Made by a program: the position numbers and the translations under genes. A DNA stretch of 64,000 bases from Selenomonas sp. TAMA-11512 (GTDB lineage Bacteria; Bacillota; Negativicutes; Selenomonadales; Selenomonadaceae), in NCBI RefSeq assembly GCF_037076525.1, contig NZ_AP029018.1:1-64000 (forward strand), read 5' to 3'. Shown here one piece after another: positions 27,481 to 36,692 of this stretch. The notes below the pieces were generated by a model that searched no databases, was not told where the DNA came from, and saw only the letters and a program-made list of their open reading frames with translations. How positions within the stretch are numbered: position 1 is the stretch's first letter; each line of letters starts with the position of its first letter.

Positions 27481-29865
27481 ATGCAAGTACAAATTTTTGA
27501 CGGCGGCTTCGGCACGATGCTGCAGGAGAGCGGCCTCGAAGCGGGCGCGTCGCCGGAGCTCATGAACATCGAGCATCCGGAGATCGTGCAGAGGATTCAT
27601 GCCGCCTACATAGAAGCGGGCTCGACGATCATCGAGACGAATACGTTCGGCGCGTCGCGCATCAAGCTTGAGGACTACGGACTCGACGCGCGTGTGGAGG
27701 AGATCAACAGAGCCGCGGTGCGCATCGCGAAGGCGGCTGTGCAGGCGAGCGGCAGGGACGTCAAGATTGCCGGCTCCATCGGCCCGATCGGGCGCTTTGT
27801 CGAGCCGCTCGGCGACCTCACGTTCGAGGAGGCGTATGAGACATTCCGCGAGCAGGCGGCCATACTTGCCGACGCCGGCGCCGACATACTGATCTTTGAG
27901 ACGAACATCGACATCCAGGAGCTGCGTGCCGGCCTCCTCGCCGCGAAGGACGCGACGGATATCCCTGTTGTCTGCCAGCTGACCTACAGCGAGGACGGAC
28001 GCACGGTCACGGGCACGGATCCGTACACGGCGGCTGTCACACTTGAGGCGATGGGCGCGGACGTGATCGGGGTCAACTGCTCGCTCGGCCCCGCCGAGCT
28101 CATCGATGTCGTGAAGAAGCTCCACGAGGCGACGTATCTCCCCATCAGCGTCCAGCCGAATGCCGGCATGCCCTGCCTCGTGGACGGCCATACGCACTTC
28201 CCAATGGGCGCGGAGGAGTTCTCATCTTACGCGAAGGCGCTCGTCGAAGCGGGCGCTTCCTACATCGGCGGCTGCTGCGGAACGACGCCCGCGCACATCA
28301 AAAAGATCCGCGAGGCGCTCACAGGCGTCGAGGCGCCCGAGCCGACGGCGAAGGATAATCGCCTCCGCCTCACGTCCCGCTCGCGCACCGTCGTCATCGA
28401 CAAAGACCTCCCCACCGTCCTCATCGGCGAGCGCATCAATCCGACGGGACGCAAGGTGCTTGCCGCCGAGATACGGGACGGCTCCTTCCTCTCCGTCAAG
28501 AAAGAGGCGGTCAATCAGGTCAAGGCGGGCGCGAGGGTGCTCGACGTCAATATGGGCGTCGCCGGCATCGATCAGGCGGAAGCCATGTGGAAGGCCGTCC
28601 GCGAGGTCTCCCAGATCACCGACGCCCCGCTCGTCATCGACACGAGCGACCGGGACACCCTGGAGAAAGGTCTCCGCGCCTATCCGGGGCGTGCGCTCAT
28701 CAACTCCGTCAGCGCCGAGACGGAGCGCATCGAGAGCTTCCTGCCCCTCGCGAAGAAGTACGGCGCCGCCATCCTCTGCCTCCCCGTCACCGACGAGGGC
28801 ATTCCGAAGACGATCGAAGAAAAGATCGAGGCTGTGCGCCGCATCATCGGCGAGGCGAAAAAGGCGGGACTGGCGGACGGAGACTTCCTCCTGGACGCGC
28901 TCGTCATGACCGTTTCCGCCGACGCCGAAGCGGCGATCAAGGTCTTTGATACGCTGAAGAGATACAGGAAGGAGTTCGGCTATCCGGCGACGATGGGGCT
29001 GTCGAATGTCTCCTTCGGACTCCCGAACCGGCCGCTCATCAACAGCACCTTCTTCGCCATGTGCCTGGCGGCGGGGCTTGACGCGCCGATCATGAATCCC
29101 TACGACGAACGGATGCAGGAGGCGCTCATCGCGTCCGCCGCACTCATCGGCAAGGACCCGACAGGCATCGCCTACAGCAAAAATCCAAAAAATCTCGAGA
29201 CGGTCTCCAAGCCGGCGGAGGCGAAGCCGGTCGCCGGCGATGTCATCGACGCGATCCGGATTGCCGTCATCGACGGCGATGTCGAGGGCATCGTCCCGCT
29301 CGTCGAGCAGGCCGTCCGCGCGGGACACGAGTCGAGCGAGATTACGGAGCGCGCGCTGACCGCCGCCATGGAAGATATCGGCGTGGACTTCGGCGCGGGC
29401 CGCATGTTCCTCCCGCAAGTGCTCCTCTCCGCGGAGGCGATGAAAGCCGCCTTTGACAAGATCAAGGAGCTCATCCCCGCCGCCGTGAACGCGGACAAGG
29501 GCACCGTCGTCATCGCCACCGTCAAGGGCGATGTGCACGACCTCGGCAAGAACATCGTCTCCGCGCTGCTCTCCAACAACGGCTTCAAGATGATCGACCT
29601 CGGCAAGGACGTTGACAGCGTGGATATCGTGCGCGCCGCCATCGAGCACGATGCCGATATCGTCGGGCTCTGCGCGCTCATGACAACGACCATGATTCAG
29701 ATCGACAAGGTCATCGAGGAGCTGAAGGCAGCCGGCTCGCACGCAAAGGTCATGTGCGGCGGTGCGGCCGTCACGAAGGATTACGCGGACGCGGCCGGAG
29801 CCGACGCCTATGTCCGCGACGGCGTGGAGGCGGTCAACATCGCCAAGGGCTTTATGGGCGAGTAA
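27481..29865 (+). CDS. metH: Cobalamin-dependent methionine synthase, three-domain form
   Basis: MetH transfers a methyl group from methyltetrahydrofolate through cobalamin to homocysteine. The 794-aa protein has the homocysteine domain (DGGFGTMLQ at the start; zinc cysteines in GVNCSLGP and GGCCGTTPAH), the pterin-binding barrel (GERINPTGRK through ALINSVSAE), a helical cap, and the cobalamin domain with DVHDLGKNI and the axial His. The reactivation domain is missing and supplied by the gene just upstream. The ATG at 27481 follows AAAGGA. A strong terminator follows. Confidence 0.96.
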   Translation: MQVQIFDGGFGTMLQESGLEAGASPELMNIEHPEIVQRIHAAYIEAGSTIIETNTFGASRIKLEDYGLDARVEEINRAAVRIAKAAVQASGRDVKIAGSIGPIGRFVEPLGDLTFEEAYETFREQAAILADAGADILIFETNIDIQELRAGLLAAKDATDIPVVCQLTYSEDGRTVTGTDPYTAAVTLEAMGADVIGVNCSLGPAELIDVVKKLHEATYLPISVQPNAGMPCLVDGHTHFPMGAEEFSSYAKALVEAGASYIGGCCGTTPAHIKKIREALTGVEAPEPTAKDNRLRLTSRSRTVVIDKDLPTVLIGERINPTGRKVLAAEIRDGSFLSVKKEAVNQVKAGARVLDVNMGVAGIDQAEAMWKAVREVSQITDAPLVIDTSDRDTLEKGLRAYPGRALINSVSAETERIESFLPLAKKYGAAILCLPVTDEGIPKTIEEKIEAVRRIIGEAKKAGLADGDFLLDALVMTVSADAEAAIKVFDTLKRYRKEFGYPATMGLSNVSFGLPNRPLINSTFFAMCLAAGLDAPIMNPYDERMQEALIASAALIGKDPTGIAYSKNPKNLETVSKPAEAKPVAGDVIDAIRIAVIDGDVEGIVPLVEQAVRAGHESSEITERALTAAMEDIGVDFGAGRMFLPQVLLSAEAMKAAFDKIKELIPAAVNADKGTVVIATVKGDVHDLGKNIVSALLSNNGFKMIDLGKDVDSVDIVRAAIEHDADIVGLCALMTTTMIQIDKVIEELKAAGSHAKVMCGGAAVTKDYADAAGADAYVRDGVEAVNIAKGFMGE

Positions 29866-29875
29866 TCGCATACGG

Positions 29876-29926
29876 AAAAAGAGCGGAACCGTACGCAGAC
29901 AAGCAAGTACGGTTCCGCTCTTTCTT
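29876..29926. terminator. Intrinsic terminator between metH and deacetylase gene
   Basis: GAGCGGAACCGTAC pairs with GTACGGTTCCGCTC (29881-29920), flanked by A run and T run. The two convergent genes on either side suggest it works on both strands. Confidence 0.93.
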
Positions 29927-29947
29927 ATATGGACATGAGATGCAAAG

Positions 29948-30724
29948 TTAGATCCCGAGATACGTAAAGACGTCCGCCCTCAGGAGACGGAGCCGGAATG
30001 TGAACAGTCCGAAGGGAGACGGTGAGATGACGACGCGTTTCAGGGTATAGGGATTCATGTCGAGCGTGTTCTTCCCTGCATCGCCCGTGACGGCCGTGTA
30101 GTAGTCTTCCTCCCGCAGCATATCAAAGAGCTCCGGCGTGTACTTTCCGTTGGGGTAGGAGAAGCTGTGAATGGAATGCTTGAGGGCGTTCCACTCGATG
30201 AGCAGCTTTGAGAGGCGTATCTCATCGAGCTGCGCCTCGGCGGAGAGATCCGTCAGAGGCAAGTGGTTGGCGGTGTGACTGCCGATTTCAATGCCCGAAG
30301 CATCCAAATCGGCAATCTCTTTCCAAGTCATGTATTTTTCCTTATTGGCATAGTTGGCAACGACGTAGACGACGCCCGTCATGCCGCGCTCCTTGAGGCG
30401 CGGAATTGCCTCGGTATAGACGTTGTCGTAGCCGTCGTCAAACGTCAGGACGACGCACTTTGCGGGCAGCTCTTTCATGCCTTTCATCGCCTTGGCGTAG
30501 TCGTGCATCGTGATGGTCTCATAGCCTTCACTCTGCAGGTAGTCGAGCTGGTCGCTGAACTCCTTTGTCGAGATGGTATAGAGGTCGGCGCCAGGGCGCG
30601 GATGGTCCGTGATCTGGTGGTACTCGAGGATGAGTACGCCGTCCGCCGGATGCGAGGCGATGTAGAGGAGAGGAACGGAGAGGAGAAAAAAAAGAGCGAG
30701 AAAAAAGTATATGATTTTTTTCAA
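29948..30724 (-). CDS. Polysaccharide deacetylase
   Basis: A carbohydrate esterase 4 (NodB-like) enzyme of 258 aa that removes acetyl groups from an N-acetylated glycan. An N-terminal membrane anchor or signal (KKIIYFFLALFFLLSVPLLY) precedes the catalytic domain, with TFDDGYD at residues 94-100, the metal-binding HTANH at 150-154 and SYPNGKY near 205. The start is best read as TTG at 30724, ten bases after AGGAG; the frame runs open to 30850. Substrate, peptidoglycan or surface polysaccharide, is not evident. Confidence 0.9.
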   Translation of the reverse strand: MKKIIYFFLALFFLLSVPLLYIASHPADGVLILEYHQITDHPRPGADLYTISTKEFSDQLDYLQSEGYETITMHDYAKAMKGMKELPAKCVVLTFDDGYDNVYTEAIPRLKERGMTGVVYVVANYANKEKYMTWKEIADLDASGIEIGSHTANHLPLTDLSAEAQLDEIRLSKLLIEWNALKHSIHSFSYPNGKYTPELFDMLREEDYYTAVTGDAGKNTLDMNPYTLKRVVISPSPFGLFTFRLRLLRADVFTYLGI

Positions 30725-30828
30725 GATGAATATGCTCCTGTCGTTTATATTATTGTTTGCACGGAAGAGACGGCTTTTGGCGGTCGTCTCTTCCGTTTCG
30801 AAACGGATGCCGCGCCTGCAGCAAAGAC

Positions 30829-30867
30829 AAAAAAGAGGAAACTGCCGCACGCGTTTGCATGCGGCAG
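30829..30867 (-). terminator. Intrinsic terminator of pfkA
   Basis: Read leftward, CTGCCGCA (30867-30860) pairs with TGCGGCAG (30849-30842) and runs into a pyrimidine- and T-rich tail. Confidence 0.8.
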
Positions 30868-30882
30868 TCGTGCTTTTGTAAG

Positions 30883-31845
30883 TTATGCCAGAACTTTGGC
30901 GAGACGGAAGAGCTCTTTGTCGAGGATCTTCTTGTTCGTGACGGCATCGTGCAGATTGATGCTGACGACGCTGCCCTTGTGGAAGCCGAAGACGAGGTCG
31001 GTGAGGCCGGAGATGAGGGCTAGGGCAGCCTTTTCGCCGAGCTGCGACGCCTTGACGCGGTCGATGATCGTCGGCGTGCCGCCGCGCTGGATGTGACCGA
31101 GGACGGTGACGCGGGTATCGATCTCCGTCTTCTCATGGATCGTCTTGCCGATCTCGACAGCAGAGCCTGCGCCCTCGGCGACGACGACGAGGATGTAGCG
31201 CTTGCCCTTCTTATAGGCTTCGGAGATTTCGGAGCTGATCTGATCGAGATCGAATTCCTCCTCGGGGACGAGGATGTACTCCGCGCCGCCGGAGATGCCC
31301 GCCGTGAGCGCAAGCCAGCCGCATTTGCGGCCCATGACTTCGACGACGACGACGCGGCGATGCGCCGATGCCGTGTCGCGGAGCTTGTTGATAGCGTCGA
31401 TGATGGTATTCGCCGCCGTATCGCAGCCGATCGTGTAGTCCGAGCCCCAGACGTCGTTGTCAATGGTGCCGGGAATACCGACAATCGGAATATGCTGCTC
31501 GGCGGACAGGAGCGAAGCGCCGCGCAGGCTGCCGTCACCGCCGATGACGCAGAGCCCTTCGATGCCCTTTTCTTTGAGCTTCGCGGCGGCTTCCGCGCGT
31601 CCTTCCGGTGTCATGAATCGGCGGCAGCGGGCCGTACCGAGGAAAGTGCCGCCGCGCTGGATGATGTCCGATACATCCTTGCGCTCCATCTTGAACATCT
31701 CATCATCGAGGATGCCCCGATAGCCGTTCTGGATGCCCCAGACCTCGATGCCTTCGAAGAGGGCCGTGCGCACGACTGCGCGAGCCGCAGCATTCATGCC
31801 CGGACTGTCGCCGCCGCTCGTGATGACTCCGATACAATTTAACAT
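30883..31845 (-). CDS. pfkA: ATP-dependent 6-phosphofructokinase
   Basis: PfkA phosphorylates fructose 6-phosphate in glycolysis. The 320-aa length is standard. Motifs are ITSGGDSPGMNAA at the N-terminus, the ATP-site GGDGSLRGA, and the catalytic PGTIDNDV; Gly in both the GGDG and PGTIDND positions indicates the ATP rather than PPi type. The substrate region VEVMGRKCGWLA is present. The ATG at 31845 follows GAGGAGG. It may cooperate with the aldolase gene at 32048 and the sorbitol pathway in this window. Confidence 0.97.
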   Translation of the reverse strand: MLNCIGVITSGGDSPGMNAAARAVVRTALFEGIEVWGIQNGYRGILDDEMFKMERKDVSDIIQRGGTFLGTARCRRFMTPEGRAEAAAKLKEKGIEGLCVIGGDGSLRGASLLSAEQHIPIVGIPGTIDNDVWGSDYTIGCDTAANTIIDAINKLRDTASAHRRVVVVEVMGRKCGWLALTAGISGGAEYILVPEEEFDLDQISSEISEAYKKGKRYILVVVAEGAGSAVEIGKTIHEKTEIDTRVTVLGHIQRGGTPTIIDRVKASQLGEKAALALISGLTDLVFGFHKGSVVSINLHDAVTNKKILDKELFRLAKVLA

Positions 31846-32047
31846 GGAAAAGCCTCCTCGACATACATGTAAGCGATACACGCGCGCAAACGCCCGCTTT
31901 GCGGAGATTGCGGCGCCCTTTCGGAAGACAGGCCGTCAGCCTGCGCCGCCGGCTTGAATGTTTGTGTAGTTAAAACAAAAACGAAATCGATATCATCATA
32001 GCACACTTGACGGGAAAATAAAATACGTAATTGTGGAAAAGCGCCGA

Positions 32048-32722
32048 TCAAATGTCCGCCATGCTCCTGCCCTCGCCCGCGAGAGAGTGGAAGTCGTCGA
32101 CAAAGGCCTGAACGGCGAGCGTGACCGAGTCGTTTTTGAGCATCTGATGAAGGACGTCGGGGGACACCGTCGCGGCGGCGCAGCCGTAGGCGGCGAGCGC
32201 CTGCACCTGCTGGACGTTCTTGAAGCTGGCGCCGAGGATCTTCGTCATGAAGCCGTGGTTTTCGAGGATGTCCTGCATGGTCTGGACGGACGCGATGCCG
32301 TTGCCGCTCAGGTTGTCGATGCGGTTGACGTAGGGCGCGGCGTAATCCGCGCCCGCCTTCGCCGCCCAGAAGAGCTGCATCGGCGTATAGATGGCGGTCG
32401 CCGTGACCCTGCCGCCGGCGTTTTTGATGGCGCGCATGACCTGCAGACCCTCGGGCGTCGTCGGTACCTTGATGAACGTATAGGAGCCGAGCTCTTTGTG
32501 GATGCGGGCGGCTTCCTGCAGCATGATGTCCGGCGTATCGCCGACGACCTGCACGTGGAGATCGTTGTAGCCGATGAACGCGCGAATCTCCTTGAGAACC
32601 TCATAGGGAGGGCGGCCCGCTTTCTTGAGAATCGTGGGGTTTGTCGTGACGCCGTCTACGGGGTATACGGCGTAGAGCTCCTTGATGCTTTCGATGTTTG
32701 CGTCGTCAATCAGGATTTTCAT
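32048..32722 (-). CDS. Transaldolase-like fructose-6-phosphate aldolase
   Basis: A 224-aa TIM-barrel class I aldolase of the short transaldolase/FSA family. The Schiff-base lysine is in YTFIKVPTTPEG, preceded by HVQVVGDT, and the family signature TATAIYTPMQLFWAAKAGAD and PYVNRIDN follows. Such enzymes act either as transaldolase in the pentose phosphate pathway or as fructose-6-phosphate aldolase. The ATG at 32722 follows AAAGGA. Sequence alone does not separate the two activities. Confidence 0.92.
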   Translation of the reverse strand: MKILIDDANIESIKELYAVYPVDGVTTNPTILKKAGRPPYEVLKEIRAFIGYNDLHVQVVGDTPDIMLQEAARIHKELGSYTFIKVPTTPEGLQVMRAIKNAGGRVTATAIYTPMQLFWAAKAGADYAAPYVNRIDNLSGNGIASVQTMQDILENHGFMTKILGASFKNVQQVQALAAYGCAAATVSPDVLHQMLKNDSVTLAVQAFVDDFHSLAGEGRSMADI

Positions 32723-32979
32723 GGGAATTCCTTCTTTCTTCTTTTTTAGGGGACAGCATCGAAATGCGCAGAGGGGCGGCGCGTCCGCCGCCGCGGCATC
32801 CGGCCGACGCGCCGTACGGCGCAGATTCCATGCGGCTGCACATCCGGCTGAGGGAAGACGCGTAAGGTCTTTTCTCCTATATGTGTTATCGTATATTTTG
32901 AGAGACGCATAAAGGCGTAAGAAGGGAATTTCTTTTCGCGGGGAGAATACAGGAAATAATACTTGTGAGGTGATGGCGG

Positions 32980-33333
32980 ATGTACGGCTTGACGAGCGCG
33001 GAGTGGAGAGAATTGTATCGGATTTTGGACGCGCATCGAAACGGGATTCGAAAGGCAATCCTCTTCGGATCTCGCGCAAGGGGCGATCATCAAAGGACAT
33101 CGGATGTGGATCTGGCGATTCGGGGAGACGCGGGAACGCGGAACGCGCTTCTTCATGATTTGGAGGAGAGCGGTCTGCCGTACACGTTTGACATCATTGC
33201 TTATGATGAGGGACTGCATGAGGGGCTGAAAGAGCAGATCGATCGGTATGGAAAGCTCCTTTTTTCCAACGAGGAGGGGAGAAGCGCAATGACAGAGGAA
33301 CAGGTTCGGCTCAAGCTGCTGAGGTCGCGATAG
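32980..33333 (+). CDS. Minimal nucleotidyltransferase (MNT type)
   Basis: A 117-aa protein with the Pol-beta-like signature GSRARGDHQRTSDVDLAI (GSxRxG and DxD) and the later FDIIAYDEG segment. MNT proteins commonly pair with HEPN proteins as toxin-antitoxin modules. No HEPN partner follows: an ATG at 33289 with AGGGGAG ahead would suit a partner start but is in the same frame and stops at 33333. The 3' end abuts the truncated metallo-hydrolase remnant, so a deletion or insertion seems to have removed the partner. RBS GAGGTG precedes the start. Confidence 0.75.
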   Translation: MYGLTSAEWRELYRILDAHRNGIRKAILFGSRARGDHQRTSDVDLAIRGDAGTRNALLHDLEESGLPYTFDIIAYDEGLHEGLKEQIDRYGKLLFSNEEGRSAMTEEQVRLKLLRSR

Positions 33334-33335
33334 GG

Positions 33336-33893
33336 CGCGTCCCACGTGTGGCGCGCGAGCGCGAACTTGCCGCTGTGCGCGGGCAGTACGGCGCGCGCAC
33401 CGACGTCTTCGGATGCCTGCGCCGTCTCCCCGGGCAGCATGTGGATGCGATGCCACTGCTTGTTATACTGCCCGTTTTCCATGACGGCGAGGTCGAAGCC
33501 GCCGAACATTTCGCCGATCCTCTTGAAATGCGAACCGTAGCCGCCGTCGCCGCTGAAGAAGACCTTGCGTGTGGGCGTCACGAGCGCGAAGCTCGCCCAC
33601 TGCGTCTGGTTCTGCTGCAGGAAGCGCCCCGAGAAGTGCTGTGCGGGCAGGCGGCTTTCCCCGTCCTCGCTCTCCTCCATGATGTCTTCAATCGGGTCCG
33701 GGCATTGGAACTTGCCGTCGTAGTAGTTCGGCGAGGCGAGTATGCGCTCGCGCCGAGACCCCTCGGGCAGGCGCCCGAACTGCGGGCGATGGATGAACCG
33801 GAGGGCGCCGCCCGCCAAAAGACCGGCAGCGGCAAGTCCGCCGAAGATGAAGGATCGTCTTTCTATGATGTTCACCGCTTTCTGACAGAACAT
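33336..33893 (-). pseudogene. Decayed MBL-fold hydrolase (NAPE-PLD/UlaG-like)
   Basis: The translated remnant has a membrane-anchor N-terminus (FGGLAAAGLLAGG), then NYYDGKFQCPDPIEDIMEES, and resumes at RLPAQHFSGRFLQQNQTQWA and KVFFSGDGGYGSHFKRIGE through ALARHTWDAPYRDLS. The middle portion that should carry the HxHxDH zinc motif (roughly 130-150 residues) is missing in frame, and the C-terminus runs into antisense of the nucleotidyltransferase gene. Both losses remove essential parts, so it is unlikely to be an active hydrolase. Confidence 0.8.
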
Positions 33894-33945
33894 TATTTTG
33901 ATATATCTTTTTATTATCATTTCACTCCTGCCGCAAGTCAAGTGG

Positions 33946-33969
33946 ACAAAAGAATTGTTTTGCGCGGGC
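33946..33969. repeat. 24-bp direct repeat, copy 1
   Basis: ACAAAAGAATTGTTTTGCGC followed by GGGC is repeated exactly at 36618-36641. The two copies bracket the autotransporter gene and the adjacent MITE copy. Confidence 0.85.
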
Positions 33970-33995
33970 GTTGTAGGCGTTCATAACCGTTTTTA

Positions 33996-34023
33996 TTGAC
34001 TTTTCGCAAAAATATTATAAAAT
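33996..34023 (+). promoter_or_regulatory. Probable promoter of the autotransporter gene
   Basis: TTGACT (33996-34001) and TAAAAT (34018-34023) are 16 bases apart in an AT-rich leader about 60 bases ahead of the start codon. Confidence 0.55.
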
Positions 34024-34087
34024 TATAAAAAGAGATTTGATCATGGTAAATGTATGACAGAAATCCACTTGCAAGGAGCCTGGTATC

Positions 34088-36280
34088 ATGAAATGTCAAT
34101 TTCACCGTAAGAATCTGAAAAGGCAGGATCGCATGGCGCAGCTGGATGAGGGGGATGTAAAGGAGGGGCAGAACGTCCGTGCAGTGGACGTCTATGCGTG
34201 CAGTTTGCGCAGTGAACTGTCCCCCCCCCCGCGGACACTTGTCCCGCGCATTCTTGCCGTACTGACCGCAGGTGCGGTCACACTCGGCGCATACCCCTGC
34301 GCCCATGCCGATCCCATCGTCCGCTCCTCCGTCACGGAGGATATCGATGCGCCCGAGGGCGTTGCGGGCAGCATCGACGGCAGCGCCGCGACCATCACGA
34401 TCGGCACGGAGGGCGGCGGCACATCGCCCGAGATCAAACACGGCAGCGGGTTTACGTCTGTCTACGGCTCGCGCTACAGGGGTGCTGCGCCGTCATTTAC
34501 GCTGCAGGGCGGAAGGGCTGTCATCCGCAGCGGCAGAATGCGGCAGGTCTATGGCGGTAATGCCAGAGTCCGGACGAGAGATTATGCGGATGCCTCCGTG
34601 CAGGTCACGGGGAGCAGCGTCACGCTCGCGGGCGGTAATACCGGAGATGTGATCGGAGGATACGCTTCTGCAGAGACTGATTGGGGCGCGGCATACGCTG
34701 CAGCACGCGGGAATGTTGTGCATCTGCAGGGGGGAACTCATGCGAATGTCTACGGCGGCGTAGCTGAGACTCGGTCGCACGCGGTAAGCAGCACCGCCAT
34801 CGCCGAGGGCAATACGGTCTATATCAGCGGCGGCACTTATCTCGGGAGTGAAATCACGGCAGGCTGGGCAAAAAGACCTGACCCAGGCACCAGCATCGCT
34901 CGCAACAACACGATCGAGATCACGGGTGCGCCCGGGCCGCTGCCGAGCCTGATCGGAGGGCGTGGCGGTGTAGGCAGCGGCAGAAATATTTTAGAGAACA
35001 ATGCGCTGATCGTACGCTATACGAAGGGCATCACGGCAGCCTCTGCGGAAGGTTTCCAGAGATTCGTCTTCTACGCGCCTGCAGATCTTGCCGCCGGGGA
35101 ACCGATGCTCTCGCTCACTTTCGCGGCGCAAGATGTCAAACTTGAAGGCGCTGCCGTCGAGGCGTATATGCCCGGCAGCAGCACGGCACATGAGCTGACG
35201 CTCCTCCGGACAGCCGCCCACATTACCACGGACGCAGCGACCAAGATGACGGTCTACGAGGGCATCTCGGGCACGCTGGCGAATGCGATGTATGTGGACA
35301 GTACGGGCAAGAAGCTCCTCGTCCGACGTGACGGCGCGTTCCAGCTGAACGAGGACAACGCGAAGTCTCTCGCTGAGACAATGGCAGGGTCGGCGGCATT
35401 CCTCGGCACGGGCGCGAATCTCTTCACGGACAGAGGGCTTGCGAGCGCGTCCGCCGAGGCGGCAGGCGCGTCGGGATTTGCCCCCTTTGCGGCACTTGGC
35501 GGCTCCTCCATGCGCCATGAGACGGGCTCCCATGTCGAGATGAAGGGCACGAACCTCGCCGTCGGCTTCTCGCGTGAGCTGAAGCGCGGGAGCGATCGCC
35601 TGCTCTTCGGTCCGCTCGTCGAGTACGGGCACGGCAGCTATGACAGCTACGTCAACGCGGTGCACGGCGACGGCACGGTGCGGTATATCGGCGCGGGCGG
35701 ATTCCTGCGCAAAGAACAGGCGAACGGCATGTTCTATGAGGGCAGCCTACGCTTCGGGCGGTCGGACATGGACTACGCCGCCGACATGCCCGTGGGTTCC
35801 ACTACGATACACACCTCCTACGATACGGATGCGAACTACATCGGAGCACATCTGGGGATCGGACAGCAGGTCACCGCAAAGAGCGGAACAAATCGAGAGA
35901 TTTATCTCCGCTATTTCTACACCCGGCAGAACGAAGCGAGCGCAACGCTCTCCACGGGCGACCGCTACGACTTCGCCGCCGTGGACAGCCATCGCCTGCG
36001 GACGGGTGTGCGCTGGACGATACCGCAGAAGGACGGCTCTCTTATCCTCGGCACATCGGTGCAGTATGAGTTCGGCGGCGACACGAGTGCAACCTACCAC
36101 CGCCCGGGCGGGCTGTCCTACACATCGCCGTCCCCGTCTCTCAAGGGCTTCTCGGGCAGCCTTGAGGTCGGCTGGAAAGCTGCGATGAGCGAGAACGCCA
36201 CCGCCAATGTTGCCATCGAGGGATGGATGGGCAAGCAGCGCGGCGTATCCCTCAAGGCAGGATTCGAGTGGAAGTTCTGA
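34088..36280 (+). CDS. Autotransporter with N-terminal poly-C tract
   Basis: A 730-aa type V secreted protein. After a long charged N-terminal stretch, the signal peptide core ILAVLTAGAVTLGAYP ends at AHA near residue 74. The passenger (about 75-400) is rich in Gly, Ser and Thr with repeated VYGG and GNTVYISGGTY-like strands, suggesting a beta-helix. The last ~280 residues form a beta-barrel ending GFEWKF, the classical outer-membrane C-terminus. A run of ten C at 34221-34230 encodes the prolines at residues 46-48, upstream of the signal peptide, so slippage would switch the protein off. RBS AAGGAG precedes the start. Confidence 0.88.
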   Translation: MKCQFHRKNLKRQDRMAQLDEGDVKEGQNVRAVDVYACSLRSELSPPPRTLVPRILAVLTAGAVTLGAYPCAHADPIVRSSVTEDIDAPEGVAGSIDGSAATITIGTEGGGTSPEIKHGSGFTSVYGSRYRGAAPSFTLQGGRAVIRSGRMRQVYGGNARVRTRDYADASVQVTGSSVTLAGGNTGDVIGGYASAETDWGAAYAAARGNVVHLQGGTHANVYGGVAETRSHAVSSTAIAEGNTVYISGGTYLGSEITAGWAKRPDPGTSIARNNTIEITGAPGPLPSLIGGRGGVGSGRNILENNALIVRYTKGITAASAEGFQRFVFYAPADLAAGEPMLSLTFAAQDVKLEGAAVEAYMPGSSTAHELTLLRTAAHITTDAATKMTVYEGISGTLANAMYVDSTGKKLLVRRDGAFQLNEDNAKSLAETMAGSAAFLGTGANLFTDRGLASASAEAAGASGFAPFAALGGSSMRHETGSHVEMKGTNLAVGFSRELKRGSDRLLFGPLVEYGHGSYDSYVNAVHGDGTVRYIGAGGFLRKEQANGMFYEGSLRFGRSDMDYAADMPVGSTTIHTSYDTDANYIGAHLGIGQQVTAKSGTNREIYLRYFYTRQNEASATLSTGDRYDFAAVDSHRLRTGVRWTIPQKDGSLILGTSVQYEFGGDTSATYHRPGGLSYTSPSPSLKGFSGSLEVGWKAAMSENATANVAIEGWMGKQRGVSLKAGFEWKF
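34221..34230 (+). repeat. Homopolymeric C(10) tract in autotransporter gene
   Basis: Ten consecutive C in the coding strand between the start codon and the signal peptide. Tracts of this type and position cause slipped-strand phase variation in other diderm bacteria. With ten C the frame is open. Confidence 0.9.
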
Positions 36281-36334
36281 TACGGCTTTTTCGCGCGTTT
36301 TACCAATATTTTTGGTGAAACGGATAATTCCTTA

Positions 36335-36481
36335 TGGTATCGCTGATAAAATAGACCCTTCGATTGGCTGCCCTGCCAAGGGGAAGATCCAACGTATCAA
36401 GCAGGGGCTATGTGGAGGACTCCAAGGTGCGATCGAAAAAGATGCGCCAGGAGACGCAAGCTGAATGTATCAATGATTCCA
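36335..36481. repeat. MITE-like element, diverged full copy C (inverted)
   Basis: Read against copy B in reverse, the left end TGGTATCGCTGATAAAAT and right end TATCAATGATTCCA are recognisable, as are GTGGAGGA and AAAAAGATGCGCCA inside. TA flanks both ends (36333-36334 and 36482-36483). It sits just downstream of the autotransporter and accounts for most of that otherwise unexplained gap. Confidence 0.72.
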
Positions 36482-36569
36482 TATATGCGGTTTCTGTGTT
36501 TCAGCAGAATATCGAGGAAATTGATTGGGCTGCATGTATAATTCCTTCGGATGCAGAATAAAGGATAAC

Positions 36570-36612
36570 AGAGATTCCAATTGCTCTACACGGCGGTTGG
36601 AATCTCTTTTTC
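36570..36612 (+). terminator. Intrinsic terminator downstream of autotransporter
   Basis: AGAGATTCCAA (36570-36580) pairs with TTGGAATCTCT (36597-36607), followed by TTTTTCTT. Confidence 0.85.
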
Positions 36613-36617
36613 TTGCA

Positions 36618-36641
36618 ACAAAAGAATTGTTTTGCGCGGGC
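36618..36641. repeat. 24-bp direct repeat, copy 2
   Basis: Exact copy of 33946-33969 in the same orientation, beginning just after the terminator. Confidence 0.85.
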
Positions 36642-36692
36642 ACGCCCGGCTGCAATACATCGCTGAAGCGGATATCTCGCGCGCCGCATGAG

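Noticed and set aside
26386-28197. A 603-codon open frame on the minus strand across the element and metH
   Set aside because: It is antisense to the methionine synthase genes, has Arg/Asp-rich composition typical of GC-rich shadows, and no ribosome binding site.
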